Of a DNA stretch of 64,000 nucleotides, positions 23,652-33,296 are shown piece by piece (the first letter of the stretch is position 1; each line of letters starts with the position of its first letter). The translations under genes and the position numbers were made by a program. The notes under the pieces are model-generated. The model searched no databases. It saw nothing but the letters and a program-made list of their open reading frames with translations, and was not told the DNA's origin. The DNA comes from Erodium maritimum (Eukaryota; Streptophyta; Magnoliopsida; Geraniales; Geraniaceae): the NCBI GenBank assembly GCA_963921825.1, contig OY997589.1, forward strand, positions 42,666,638 through 42,730,637. Direction: 5' to 3'.

Positions 23652-24340
23652 GTGATTGTGACCGAAAAAAACAATAGGGAGTTGTCGATCATATCCGGCG
23701 GGACGAAGACCACAATATTTTGGTTTCTTTTTTCAATCTGTTGTTGCTCTACTGGATTTTTAATTCCTGGGTTTTAAAAATTGTATATTGGTTTTTGATT
23801 TCGAGATTTATTTTTCATGCTTTTTTGTTGTGAAAAGCGCCAATTGCTACCAGTTCATAGGGTGTTAATAAGATGAATGGAAATGAAATAAGATTATTAC
23901 CTGTAGATTATTGGTAGAAAATAAATACATAAAAGTTAGGAAAACATAGATAATAAAATTATTAGAAGAAAAAAGTTTATAATTAAAAAGTAATAATAAA
24001 AATTAATTAATTCCTAAAAATTAGTTTATAAAATTTAATAAAATTATTTTAAAGAAAACTAAAGAATAATTAATAAATTATTTCAGAAATTAATGAGATT
24101 TTTAACACCTAATTAAAAAACTTATGAATTATTAAGAGACTAATGATGAATAGGAGTAAATTATATAGTTTACCGACTCATAGAGAAAAACAATTATTTC
24201 ATATCATTTTGTTAGTTTTTTTTAAGCAAAATACGAAAAAAGATTCGTAAATACATTAGACATTTTGAAAATAATATCTTCAAGTTTATATCCAAGACAT
24301 AAAGATATCAAAATACATTTAACCAACTTATGTTTCCCCC
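23652..24340. other. AT-rich intergenic DNA
   Basis: No coding frame or named repeat seen. The very AT-rich part at 23860-24250 could be a matrix-attachment-like stretch, but nothing specific supports that. It ends with the left copy of the 15-bp target duplication of the next element (24326-24340). Confidence 0.5.
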
Positions 24341-26757
24341 CAAAGGTCATCGTAAATAAAAACGCTCTCCACAAAACCTTTCTGAGGTTCCTTCTTACAC
24401 TATTAGGGTCGCTCGCCGCTGCCGCCCCTCTTTGCCCCTCCGACCGCCTGCTTTCAACCCAGCTACCACCGCTTCGCTCTCAGCCGCCCTCTCTCCAGCC
24501 TTTTGCTGCCCAGCCGTGCCTTGGCCTCCTTCGACGTCTGGTTCAGCACTCGACTGTCTGCTTCTAGGCACTCATCGCCGCCACAGACGACTTGTCGACG
24601 TCGTTCTCGCCCATTTCCATTCATCTAATGTCGGATCTACCTATTTCTCGCCTCCACGAGCCGAAAATGGTCAGTCCCGACTAGATCCACCCACATGCAG
24701 AGGTCCTCAGTGACCTCGGGGCCTCCGCCCAACACCATGACGGCCGCACCGCCGATCTCCCGTCGCTGCTCGGCCCGGTTCCAGCTTCCCCTCGGATGCC
24801 GCCGCATCCGATAGATGTGAAGGACAAGCCGGGCGCGCCCTTGCCCACCGTGAAGCCCCTCGTTGTCGGCGTGGCTACTGTCCCACCGGAGCCCCTCCCG
24901 GCTTACACCGGACATTCCTCCACGTCGAGGGAGGTCTACCGGGATATGGTCACTCTTCCCCGGCCAATCCAGTCTCCGGTGGTTACTCGCCGCCCTCCTC
25001 CGGCAGAGCGGGTGCAGGCTGCTAGCCCTATCTGCCCGAGGGCTGGCCGGCCATCGGGGTCGTCTTCTGAGGCCCAGGCAAGCCGCATCTCCCTGATCCC
25101 GGATTGGGAGGATGAGGATGATGAACTGGTGGTGTCGGACGAGGGCGTCCCACTGTTTACGTCTGGATCGTACGAGTTCTCCCTGGCAGCGAGGGTTGCA
25201 GGTGACCGATCACACAATCAGCACATCGTCTGCGGGATGATATTGCGGAAATGGAAGGTTACGGGGATTCGGGTGGAGTTCCTGTCTCCCGACGTCATGG
25301 GCTATCATTTCCCGTCAGCCAAGATCATGGAAGACATCTGCCATAGGGGTCCCTGGAGCTTTAAGGGATACCCCCTCCTCTTTGAACCGCTCCGGCGTTT
25401 CGATCGGGCGAAAGACATCAGCTTCAACCATGTGGAACTCGGGGTCAGGGCACTGAATATCCCGGGAGGAACTAGGAATTCGTACATTCGGGGTCTCGTG
25501 GCGGGCAGTATAGGCACGCAAATCCCGCCGGCCCCAATCCCGATGGTCCGATGGGAGGACAGGCATCTCTGGCTGCATGTCCGTATGGAGCTGTCTCGAC
25601 CATTGCGGCGTAGGACCAGACTTCGTTTCCCATGTACTGATTCCTCTGTTGTGATAGACCTTCAATACGAGAGAGTGGTGGATTTTTGTCGCAGGTGCGG
25701 CATGTTGATACACAGGCTACGGAGCTGCCAGACCCTGCTGCAGGGGATTGGCCGGGAGGAGGTCCGATATGATAGGTCTATTCTGGTTCCTAGGGACTTG
25801 GACGTGGATCGGTTGCTACAAACGGTTTGGGAGGCACCTCCCCCAGCATCACACCCGGCGATCACGTACCTCCTAAGTGATCTAACCCTGAACTCTATGG
25901 TCCGTTCTAGGGAGATTACCATGGGCGCTGAATCGTCCAATGCAGGCACTCCGAAGCCTGACTTTCTGGCTAAGGTTAACAAGAAGGGTTGACCACTATC
26001 TTGTAGGGGGATGGCCATGGAACACCCAACCCGCCACCAAAGCCCACAAAGCCTGACTTCCTGGCTAACATCCACCCTGCTGCTGATCCTGTGATCCGAG
26101 CTGCCCCCGAATACAATGCGATGATGAGGAAGGCAGAGGAGACAGATCCACGGGACTACCCGGCGGACCCCCAGGGGAGTCTAGGGAAAGGTGGACCCAG
26201 CAGAGGCAAGATGACCACTCTGAAGACCAGAAGTGGCTCGATGTATGCACGCCCACCGGAGACAAAGAAGCAGAGGGGAGACCCGACTGTCCAGCAGCAG
26301 CCCTAGTATCCGCCCTTTCAGGGGGAGGATCGACCAGACGGAGTGGAGGTCCAGAGGCCTTTGATGGAGGAATGATCTGCCCCGGCAAGGGTGGGTGGAG
26401 TCGGCCCCAGACTATACCTACAGACCCGGGACAGCCACTGCTGGGAGGTCCTGGGCAGCCTGCAGTATCAGCACCAGTTATTTCTGTTTATTGCTACTAT
26501 TTCTATTCTTGTTGGAACTCTTTACTTTCTGTTGTTTTTGGAACTTGGTTTATTTTCCCCCGTTATGTTGAAACGACGGTAGGAAGCTGTCTTGAGTTGT
26601 TGCCCACGAGTTCATGTGGGCTAATATTATGGGTCCATGAGCGCCGGGCTTGCTACGGTCGACCCGGACAAATATCTGGAACCCGAAACGGTCACGCTCA
26701 TCCTGTTTGATTGCCTTTTGACATTAATGAAATCTCCGGTTACCCATTTTAAAAAAG
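24341..26757 (+). mobile_element. ORF1-only LINE-type retroposon with 15-bp target duplication
   Basis: A 2417-bp insertion flanked by identical ACTTATGTTTCCCCC (24326-24340 and 26758-26772) and ending in an A-run (TTTTAAAAAAG). This is the signature of target-primed LINE insertion. It has a 455-bp GC-rich leader, one long ORF1-type frame (24796-25992), a short K/R-rich continuation in another frame (26091-26306) and a 3' region without coding. There is no endonuclease or reverse transcriptase text, so it must have been moved in trans by a LINE. The perfect duplication and long open frame suggest a fairly recent insertion. It lies about 515 bp upstream of the SUPERMAN-like gene, in the same orientation. 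Confidence 0.85.
24796..25992 (+). CDS. DUF4283 / CCHC-knuckle ORF1-type protein of a retroposon
   Basis: A 398-residue frame, first Met after an in-frame stop. Residues about 1-115 are proline- and serine-rich and end in the acidic DWEDEDDE. A DUF4283-like domain follows at about 120-215, recognisable by RKWKVTGIRVEFLSPDVMGYHFPSAKIMEDICHRGPWSFKGYPLLFEP. Then comes the HLWLHVRMEL segment and a CCHC knuckle at about 296-311 (FCRRCGMLIHRLRSC: Cys-x2-Cys-x4-His-x4-Cys, zf-CCHC_4 type) preceded by YER. This pairing is typical of ORF1 proteins of plant LINEs, which bind the element's RNA. A repeated AAGCCTGACTT(T/C)CTGGCTAA at about 25955 and 26047 and a K/R-rich frame at 26091-26306 suggest the original C-terminus was longer. 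Expression is not shown. Confidence 0.75.
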   Translation: MPPHPIDVKDKPGAPLPTVKPLVVGVATVPPEPLPAYTGHSSTSREVYRDMVTLPRPIQSPVVTRRPPPAERVQAASPICPRAGRPSGSSSEAQASRISLIPDWEDEDDELVVSDEGVPLFTSGSYEFSLAARVAGDRSHNQHIVCGMILRKWKVTGIRVEFLSPDVMGYHFPSAKIMEDICHRGPWSFKGYPLLFEPLRRFDRAKDISFNHVELGVRALNIPGGTRNSYIRGLVAGSIGTQIPPAPIPMVRWEDRHLWLHVRMELSRPLRRRTRLRFPCTDSSVVIDLQYERVVDFCRRCGMLIHRLRSCQTLLQGIGREEVRYDRSILVPRDLDVDRLLQTVWEAPPPASHPAITYLLSDLTLNSMVRSREITMGAESSNAGTPKPDFLAKVNKKG

Positions 26758-26772
26758 ACTTATGTTTCCCCC

Positions 26773-27286
26773 ATCCTTGGTCACATGTTTGTATTAAATG
26801 TGACCTTGCTCGGCCATAGTCTTTTTCATTCTATTCCATACGATCTTTATAATCTGAATTCCATGGCTTTACTTAGTATAGTGATAAAGAGGAGTGGGCA
26901 TGAAACAAGCAAATGAAGTGGTGGTCAGTTGTCAATTATTGAAGAGACAAGTGAATTATAAGTGATAAGTTGGAACAAATTAAAGACAAGACAAAGAACA
27001 TCCACAAGATGTGAGCTTGATTTGGCAACAAGTGTTACTACAAACCTGGGAGGGGCCGAGGTTCTTTATATAGTAAGTGGTGATGACCTAACCGACATAT
27101 GGGAATGGGCCACATTTTGCACCCTTCCTCTCCCACCAATCGGATCATTTTAGACTCCTTACCTAAAGCTAAGCCTACTACTTCAATCAATACACCTATA
27201 TCTTATAACTTATATCTACTCTCTCTCTAACCTCTCTCACACCCAACACTCTATATATCTCTCGATCCAATAAAGCTTCTTCTTCC
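26773..27286 (+). promoter_or_regulatory. Upstream region of the SUPERMAN-like gene
   Basis: The whole non-transposon interval between the retroposon's right target duplication and the ATG is 514 bp. It contains TATA-like words near 27198-27215 (CTTATAACTTATATCTAC), a CT-rich tract (27217-27240) common in plant 5' leaders, and a second TATATAT word at 27253-27259. Which one sets transcription start cannot be decided here. No CArG box (CC(A/T)6GG) was spotted by eye. Any more distal control region would now lie beyond the inserted retroposon. Confidence 0.45.
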
Positions 27287-27907
27287 ATGGAGAGAAACAG
27301 CGTGTTGAGTAGTAGCTTGAGAGACTATAATAATGTGAGGGAGCTCAAGAACACGACCACCACAAACAAGATGATGCTTAACAGCCAGCTGATGAGCCAA
27401 TCAGCTTATGGAGGAGAAGATTACAGTAGCATTGCAGGGTTTTCATGGCCTCCAAGATGCTACACTTGCAGCTTCTGCAAAAGGGAATTCAGGTCAGCCC
27501 AAGCTCTTGGAGGTCACATGAATGTCCACCGGAGAGACCGGGCTAGGCTCAGGCAGTCTCCACCACCGCCTCCTCCGCCGCCTAATGCTCGTTACAATCA
27601 TCATCCCATTCTCAATCTAAACCTCAACCCTAACCCTAACCCTAACCCTAACCCTAACCCTAACCCTAATTTCTCAGCCTCTCTTTCTCCTTCGGCTTAC
27701 ACTAGCTCACTCCCTTCATTGGTGTCTCCTCCCATCTCCGCCTTGTCTTCGCCTTCCCCCGGCGAGCTCAAGAAATGGGTTCTTGACAGTCTTGATCCTG
27801 CACCTACTCATGCCAAGGTCAGTGTTAGGCTCAACTTGGAGATCGGCCAGGTCAGTCACTCCAAGGAGGATTTAGATTTGGAGCTTCGACTTGGATACTA
27901 CTATTAA
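27287..27907 (+). CDS. SUP: SUPERMAN-like C2H2 zinc-finger transcriptional repressor
   Basis: Intact single-exon frame of 206 residues. It has the SUPERMAN layout: an MERNS start, [37 protein letters not shown] (residues about 52-88), and a C-terminal EAR repression motif DLDLELRLG (195-203). The single finger is Cys61-x2-Cys64-x12-His77-x3-His81 with the plant-specific QALGGH helix; the basic RRDRARLR after it serves DNA contact and nuclear entry. Between them lie a proline run (92-99), an (Asn-Pro)7 tract and a Ser/Pro-rich linker. SUPERMAN proteins act in the nucleus and recruit TOPLESS-type corepressors through EAR; in Arabidopsis, SUP sets the stamen-carpel boundary. The length matches SUP (about 204). 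Orthology over the sister genes (RBE, ZFP10/11) is supported by the MERNS start and GFSWPPR, but is not proven. A retroposon sits upstream and a 44-bp LINE tail downstream. Confidence 0.92.
   Translation: MERNSVLSSSLRDYNNVRELKNTTTTNKMMLNSQLMSQSAYGGEDYSSIAGFSWPPRCYTCSFCKREFRSAQALGGHMNVHRRDRARLRQSPPPPPPPPNARYNHHPILNLNLNPNPNPNPNPNPNPNFSASLSPSAYTSSLPSLVSPPISALSSPSPGELKKWVLDSLDPAPTHAKVSVRLNLEIGQVSHSKEDLDLELRLGYYY
27628..27669 (+). repeat. (CCCTAA)7 hexanucleotide tract within the coding sequence
   Basis: Seven tandem CCCTAA units (42 bp) inside the SUPERMAN-like frame encode (Asn-Pro)7 at residues about 114-127. The unit is a multiple of three, so changes in copy number keep the frame. It is six bases, not the seven-base plant telomere repeat. 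Confidence 0.95.
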
Positions 27908-28522
27908 TCAACTACTCCTTGTTATTTTATATTCTAATTAGCTACTATCCAAGTCCTTTTCTTCAAGGTATTGTAGTGAGCTGCTAGAGCTAGTTTGTTT
28001 CTTGATTCGGTATGTAATTTCTCAAATTTATATATATAAATTTTCAAGTATTGAGCAAGCATCTTGTTGTACATATTAAACTTTGTGCTTCTTGCATCAT
28101 TTATGGCCAAGAAAAAAGCTGCTGTGTTCTGATCAGATTTATTCTTGTCCCTTTGCAGCAGTTTTGCATTTCTCTCTCTCTCTCATGATACATTTCTCTT
28201 CTCCCCGAGATAGAGCTTGAGTTTGATTTTCTTTTTCAGTTCGATGTTCAAAAATCTCTTCTTTCTTTCTTTCTTTCTTTCTTTCTTTTTGTACCTTCTT
28301 TTCTTTTCCCTTGTGCTCCAATCTGAGGACAAAATCTATGTTGTTAAATTCAGGAAAAACATTAGGTTTATTAGCCATCCCATTAAATCCAATTTATTTT
28401 CTTAATTTTAGTTTCATTCAGTTTAGACAAGAAACGAGTAATGGAATCTGTTAACCGTTGATGGCATGCCAAAAATAATATTTTCTTTGTTCGTTTCGTT
28501 TTTTTCCTGTAAATATAAGAGT
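27908..28522. other. 3' flank of the SUPERMAN-like gene with CTTT microsatellite
   Basis: AT-rich 3' flank of the gene; the poly(A) site is not determined. It includes TATATATA at about 28029-28037 and a perfect (CTTT)n tract at about 28259-28290. No other gene is seen, and the small open frames around the microsatellite are repeat artefacts. Confidence 0.6.
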
Positions 28523-28537
28523 AACATTAAGTCACTC

Positions 28538-28581
28538 TTATTAAAAAACCAAAATAAGATTTTCGAGCTTATAAAAAAAAA
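28538..28581 (+). mobile_element. 44-bp LINE 3' tail with 15-bp target duplication
   Basis: The insert ends TTTTCGAGCTTAT plus an A-run, the terminal signature of the LINE tails at 1858 and 19574. It is flanked by identical AACATTAAGTCACTC at 28523-28537 and 28582-28596. It is therefore an extremely 5'-truncated LINE insertion. Confidence 0.85.
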
Positions 28582-28596
28582 AACATTAAGTCACTC

Positions 28597-29320
28597 AATC
28601 ATGTAAACAAAATATAAAAAAGAGAGCCATATAGTGTATGAAACTTTCCCACATAAAGCTGAATGTGCTTTGGTATATTAAAGGAAAGAGAAGAAATCAA
28701 ATAAAAACTCATTTTTAACTTAAAAACTGGGAGAACTCATCTAAGTCGTCCATTTCATAAATAGATTGATGAGATGTAATTGAGATGTTTACTTGTTAAC
28801 TGCAAAAACACGGCATTTTTGGGTAAGTGGTAGGTGTTCTTTAGTAAAACTATCATATTACTTTTTTTTTACCAATTTACTAATTTAATCATAACAACAA
28901 AAGTGTCAGGGAAAAAGCAAAGTTTTCCACCACAATTTACGATAACTGTTTGAGACTATCCTATCATCCATCAACCTACATCCATCCCATAGATAAGCTG
29001 AACATAACCAAATTTCAATGTCTCAAGATGACTTGAAACCTAATCGAAGAAGCAAGCATGCATATGACCGCTTGTGAGGCATCTAGTATTCTATGATTAA
29101 TCTAGTCAATCTCCATGACTAAGACAGTTTGATTCACATAGCATACAAAGTCTCCTAATCCTCCCTAGTATAAACATAAAGATGTTATTTCTCAAGATAA
29201 TACAATGATCAAGTCTTTATACCAACATGCTCATGGATCTAATGTTCGCCCAATCTCAAGCATAACACAAAAATAAAGAAAGTGAAAAATACAAAACTCA
29301 AAGTTTAAATGTGATCCTAA
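28597..29320. other. AT-rich intergenic DNA
   Basis: No coding frame, RNA gene or recognised repeat seen between the LINE tail and the PIF/Harbinger-like element. Confidence 0.5.
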
Positions 29321-30663
29321 GAACATGTATACTGAGGGGATCATGTATGGGGATCATGATGCGCGAATAATGTGGTGTTAGGATGATTTGTGATGTGAAC
29401 CCCTTAAATTGAGATGAGTTCCACAATGAGGGGATCATTTATGATGATAATGTATGAGGATCATAATTTGCAGAAGTGTTGAGTGGATGCTGACTAGATA
29501 ATTAATTAATTTTTTGCTGAATTTGTTTAATTCATATTTAAAATAGTAAATATTAAATAAAATTGAATTTTTTTGATAAAACTAATAATTAAAAAAATTT
29601 CAACTAAAAGGCAAATTAAACTTCAACTTGTAAAAAAAGAAATTAAATAAAAAAGAAATCATATATTATTTAATTCGTCAAAGTATTACAATTTTATTGG
29701 TAGGAATAAATTTGTTTCTTGATCTTCTCACACTGTGAGAAATATAAATACAACAATTTCGCGTGATTGACCGCCTGCTCCTCGGTGAAGTCTGACACAT
29801 CCACGTTCTACAGTTCTTTAATCTTTTCCGTGTATTTGTCAAATTTGGTGTCTATAGTGCATAAAAGCTTGGCCTTCTCACACCTTGCGTTGTCTATTTG
29901 GGTAATGGAAGCTACTCGGTCTGCGAAAATCTTCCCCATCCTCTTCGCAGCAGTGTTGCCAATTGGGCGCTCTTGTACACGCTGAGGGGCAATTGGGACA
30001 ATTGGGCCCTCGATCGGATCGGAGGACCCCCACCAAGTAGGAGTCACCACCGAGAGCTGTAACTTTGTCATCATCGGTGGAAACTGAAGTGGGTGGTGGA
30101 AACTGAAGTGGATGGGGTTGAGTTATAACTACCACCCTCGTCCATTCGTCGTCATATATCCCCGACCGTTCCAATGTTGTTGCATATATTGGGTGAAAGC
30201 TTCAACTTTCCAATGACCGGTAGGGTTGAAACCTGTGTTCAACATTTGTTGGTAGCTTTCTCCTAGAGGTGTGTTGACAACCGCATTGACTTCATCCGAC
30301 GTGTACTCTTGTTGCTCTAGTGAGTTCGGCGGTTGAGTCGAATCGTCGGACATTTTTGATCGGATTTTGTAGAGAGGGAGTGGATTTGAGAGTGAAAGTT
30401 GAGAGAAGTGTTGTGGGTTGGATGAATGGGTGAAGGGGTATTTATAGGTGGAGAAAGAAAAGTGGTTTTTGTATTAATTTTGTATATAATTTAATTAAAA
30501 AAATGTAACCATTGCATTTCGGACCGTTGTCAACACTCCGATTTTTTTTGCCTCATCTTGCCACGTGGTGGGCGCTCATTGGTGGCCTGCGAACCACGCA
30601 CCGCGCACCAGAGAACCACAATCTCGCGATTCGCTAGTCATGGTTCGCACAATGTAATTGCTC
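29321..30663 (-). mobile_element. PIF/Harbinger-like element, small, with TAA target duplication
   Basis: A 1343-bp segment flanked by TAA at 29318-29320 and 30664-30666, the 3-bp TTA/TAA target typical of PIF/Harbinger. The ends are imperfect inverted repeats: GAACATGTATACTGAGGGGA on the left; GAGCAATTACATTGTGCGAA on the minus strand at the right. About 16 of the first 25 bases agree when extended to 25. Inside is a minus-strand remnant of the second (Myb/trihelix-type) protein of such elements. There is no DDE transposase, so it is non-autonomous. The TIR match is modest and the family call rests on combined evidence. Confidence 0.55.
29690..30353 (-). pseudogene. Remnant of a PIF/Harbinger accessory (NAM-associated / trihelix-type) protein
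   Basis: Starts MSDDSTQPPNSLEQQEYTSDEV at 30353, runs about 74 codons, and resumes in another frame. There it reads APQRVQERPIGNTAAKRMGKIFADRVASITQIDNARCEKAKLLCTIDTKFDKYTEKIKEL, resembling the conserved RPxGxxAAKR plus helical tail of the NAM-associated C-terminal domain found in Harbinger second ORFs. The DNA-binding middle is not recognisable, so the gene is an internal deletion or frameshifted relic. A TATA word (CCTATAAATA on the minus strand, 30439-30448) lies 86-95 bp upstream of the ATG. Confidence 0.5.
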
Positions 30664-30666
30664 TAA

Positions 30667-33184
30667 TATATATGCAAGACTAATCTATAGTAGTATTTCT
30701 GGCCTAATTTTTCTTTTTATGGCCCAAAAGACATTACTAGCCTCTCTCTCCTACACTTAGCATAAATTACGTATGGTGTAGAAAGATAAACAAATGATTT
30801 AAAATTATTGGGTGCATAAAATTAAACCTAGTCTCGATATCAACACGACGCTATATAATACTCAGATCATAGTAGGCTACGATAATTTCATTTAATAATA
30901 TCTACTAAAATTAGAGAATCCCAGCAATCATAAAAATAACAAGAAGCAAGCATTAAAGTGAAATCATATGCAAGGGAATGAGTGTACCCAATGCCTTTGT
31001 TGTTGCTCAAGCTTAGGATTATTTTCTATAGGTCGGTTTGTAATATTTTCTTCTAGTGGTTTGGCAGAGGGTAAGAAGGTGGCTAAACTACAACAACTAG
31101 TTCATAAGATATGTTTGATATAAGACCTCATTCTTACCTCCTGCATTATAAGAAAACTACATAGGTAGATAACAAGTATAGGGATACCAATAATCTAAAA
31201 ATAGATGAAAACCTAAGAAAAAAAGCTAGAAAAAAACAGGAAAGAAGAAAAACGAAAAAGAGAAAGAAAGAAACATGCGGCGCCTCTTAGTAGCGATTGG
31301 CTTAACGTTCTTGAGTTGGACGAATGTCGGTTGCTACCGCCTTAAAGCTAAATAAAACTAAGGGGTGGATTCCTTCGTAGTAATAGAGAAGGCATACTTG
31401 TCTTGATCTCCTCATACTCCCAATTGGATATTTCTATGCTCTCGCTAGTTTTAAAGACGATGAACCGCTCACGCTTGATCATATCCCCATTGGAGTTCCT
31501 GAGTCTAAGCTGCGTGTGCATGAAATAAGAGGTTTGTTGCTGATGGCACGTCGCTAGCATAAGTACACGTGTTGGAGGAACATAGATGTTAGTTTCCTCC
31601 TACAGTTCTGGTGGTCTTTTGGGATGGTCAAGTTCTAATTCCGATATCTCTCAACTAGAGAATAGGAAAATAGGAGGGATATGTACTTCTTCTGGTCTTT
31701 CCAACTCTGGTCATCAGGTGCCACATTCTCTATTGTTAAGGCTATACTAATAAAGCGTTCCCCCGGGTCATCAATTTCCTTTTTCTTGTACTTCTTGAGA
31801 TGGTTGATCGTAATGATAATATGATAGCGATGCTCCCACAATATTGGTGGGCTAGTGTCTTGAGCTTATTAAAGCTTCTTCCACACTATTTCCTTTGACA
31901 AGTAGGAAGATAGACTCTCTCTCTCTCTCATGCGAAGCTACGATCATAGAGGTCCTTCTTGCTTTGGCAGATGTGGGCCTTGAGCTTGGGATATGAGGAT
32001 TTGAACGACCTCTCTAGGCTCTATTTGATAAGGACCATCTTCATATTCAACCTACACTGCAGTTCCTACCGATATATTTTCTTCGCTTCTAGGGAATGCT
32101 TGTTTTGTCAACCTTCTCCTCTTTCTTCTGTTTTTCCAGAACGTTCTCACGATCTCTAGGTCGTAATCAAAATACCATGCTTCAAACGAGTGCAAATTCT
32201 TGGAAATCATATAAAATAAAAGTGAATTTTAAAATATAAAAAATAAAAAATGAATTTTAAAACATAAAAACTGAATTTTTAAAATAAATGTTGAGTTTTT
32301 AAAAATAAAACTGAGGGTATTTTGGGCATTTTAGAAAAATTTAACTGAAAATGGATGAAAAAACTGACGGAAGGGGTTTTGGGTTACAACATGAAACATG
32401 ACGGTATGTATCGGTTAAAAAAAACTTCAGGGTAAACATCAGATAATCGTGCCAACTTAAGGATATGTATTTGTAGTTTTCCCTTATAATTATTATCTCG
32501 TAATCATAAATTAGATTTTTTTTAACTTTTTCTGTAACTAATAGCGTTCTCATAATTATCATCTAGTACGTATAAAACTATCATGTGTTTGTATTTTAAA
32601 AAGTATTTATATTTGAACTTAATCCTTTAACATTACGTTATATTTACCGTGTCAGTTAATTTGTAAGAATAAAATCGCAATAGAATTGAGGCATTTAACA
32701 TTTATTTTATGATGAGTAAGTTATTTTAGCATCATTAATATATTCATCATTTTAAAAAAGGATAACCCCATGTGTAGAGCCCCACTTTTACCTTATTTAC
32801 GTCCTAACTTTGTTTGATAATTCGTTACATGTCTTATAGCATAAACTATTTCGAAGGCCACATAAAATGATTGTTTCTATCTGACTTCATGGATCCGTTA
32901 ACTTGAGACGCGATAAGTCAAAATACCCTCATGAATGCATAAGAAAACTTGCATGTCCTAATGAATATTCTCCTTTCCTTTTACAAGTGCAACGAAATAC
33001 CAAGTTGAGGGTATGCTTGTCATTTAGAAAATCAGTTCGTGCTCACGTGACCATGTCATCCAAAATTTTACGAAATCAAATGGTTTTTGGGAATGTTGCA
33101 AATTCTTGAATAAAATCGGTTACTTAATGCAAAGTGTGGAAATGTTTGTCCTAGGACATGCAACGAATAACAACACATAGTTTA
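30667..33184. other. Intergenic DNA with one unidentified decayed coding stretch
   Basis: Mostly AT-rich. Two minus-strand frames, 31635-31841 (MWEHRYHIIITINHLKKYKKKEIDDPGERF...) and 31348-31560 (...YFMHTQLRLRNSNGDMIKRERFIVFKTSESIEISNWEYEEIKTSMP), have normal-looking protein composition and lie in series in different frames. They may be one decayed gene whose family I do not recognise. A CT repeat (31915-31930) and a run of GAATTTTAAAA words (32220-32310) are also present. A weak inverted repeat is reported separately. Confidence 0.4.
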
Positions 33185-33296
33185 TTTTTATTTTTTGATA
33201 AGTGCTGGTTTTATTCAAAGCTTTGGAATTACATATTACAAAGCGGGGGAAATTTTTCCAAAAATAACCTTCTAAGACAGGAAAAAAACCCAAAAA

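Noticed and set aside
27628-27669. Interstitial telomere repeat
   Set aside because: The seven CCCTAA units are in frame in a conserved gene and are six-base, not the seven-base plant telomere unit. A coding microsatellite explains them better.
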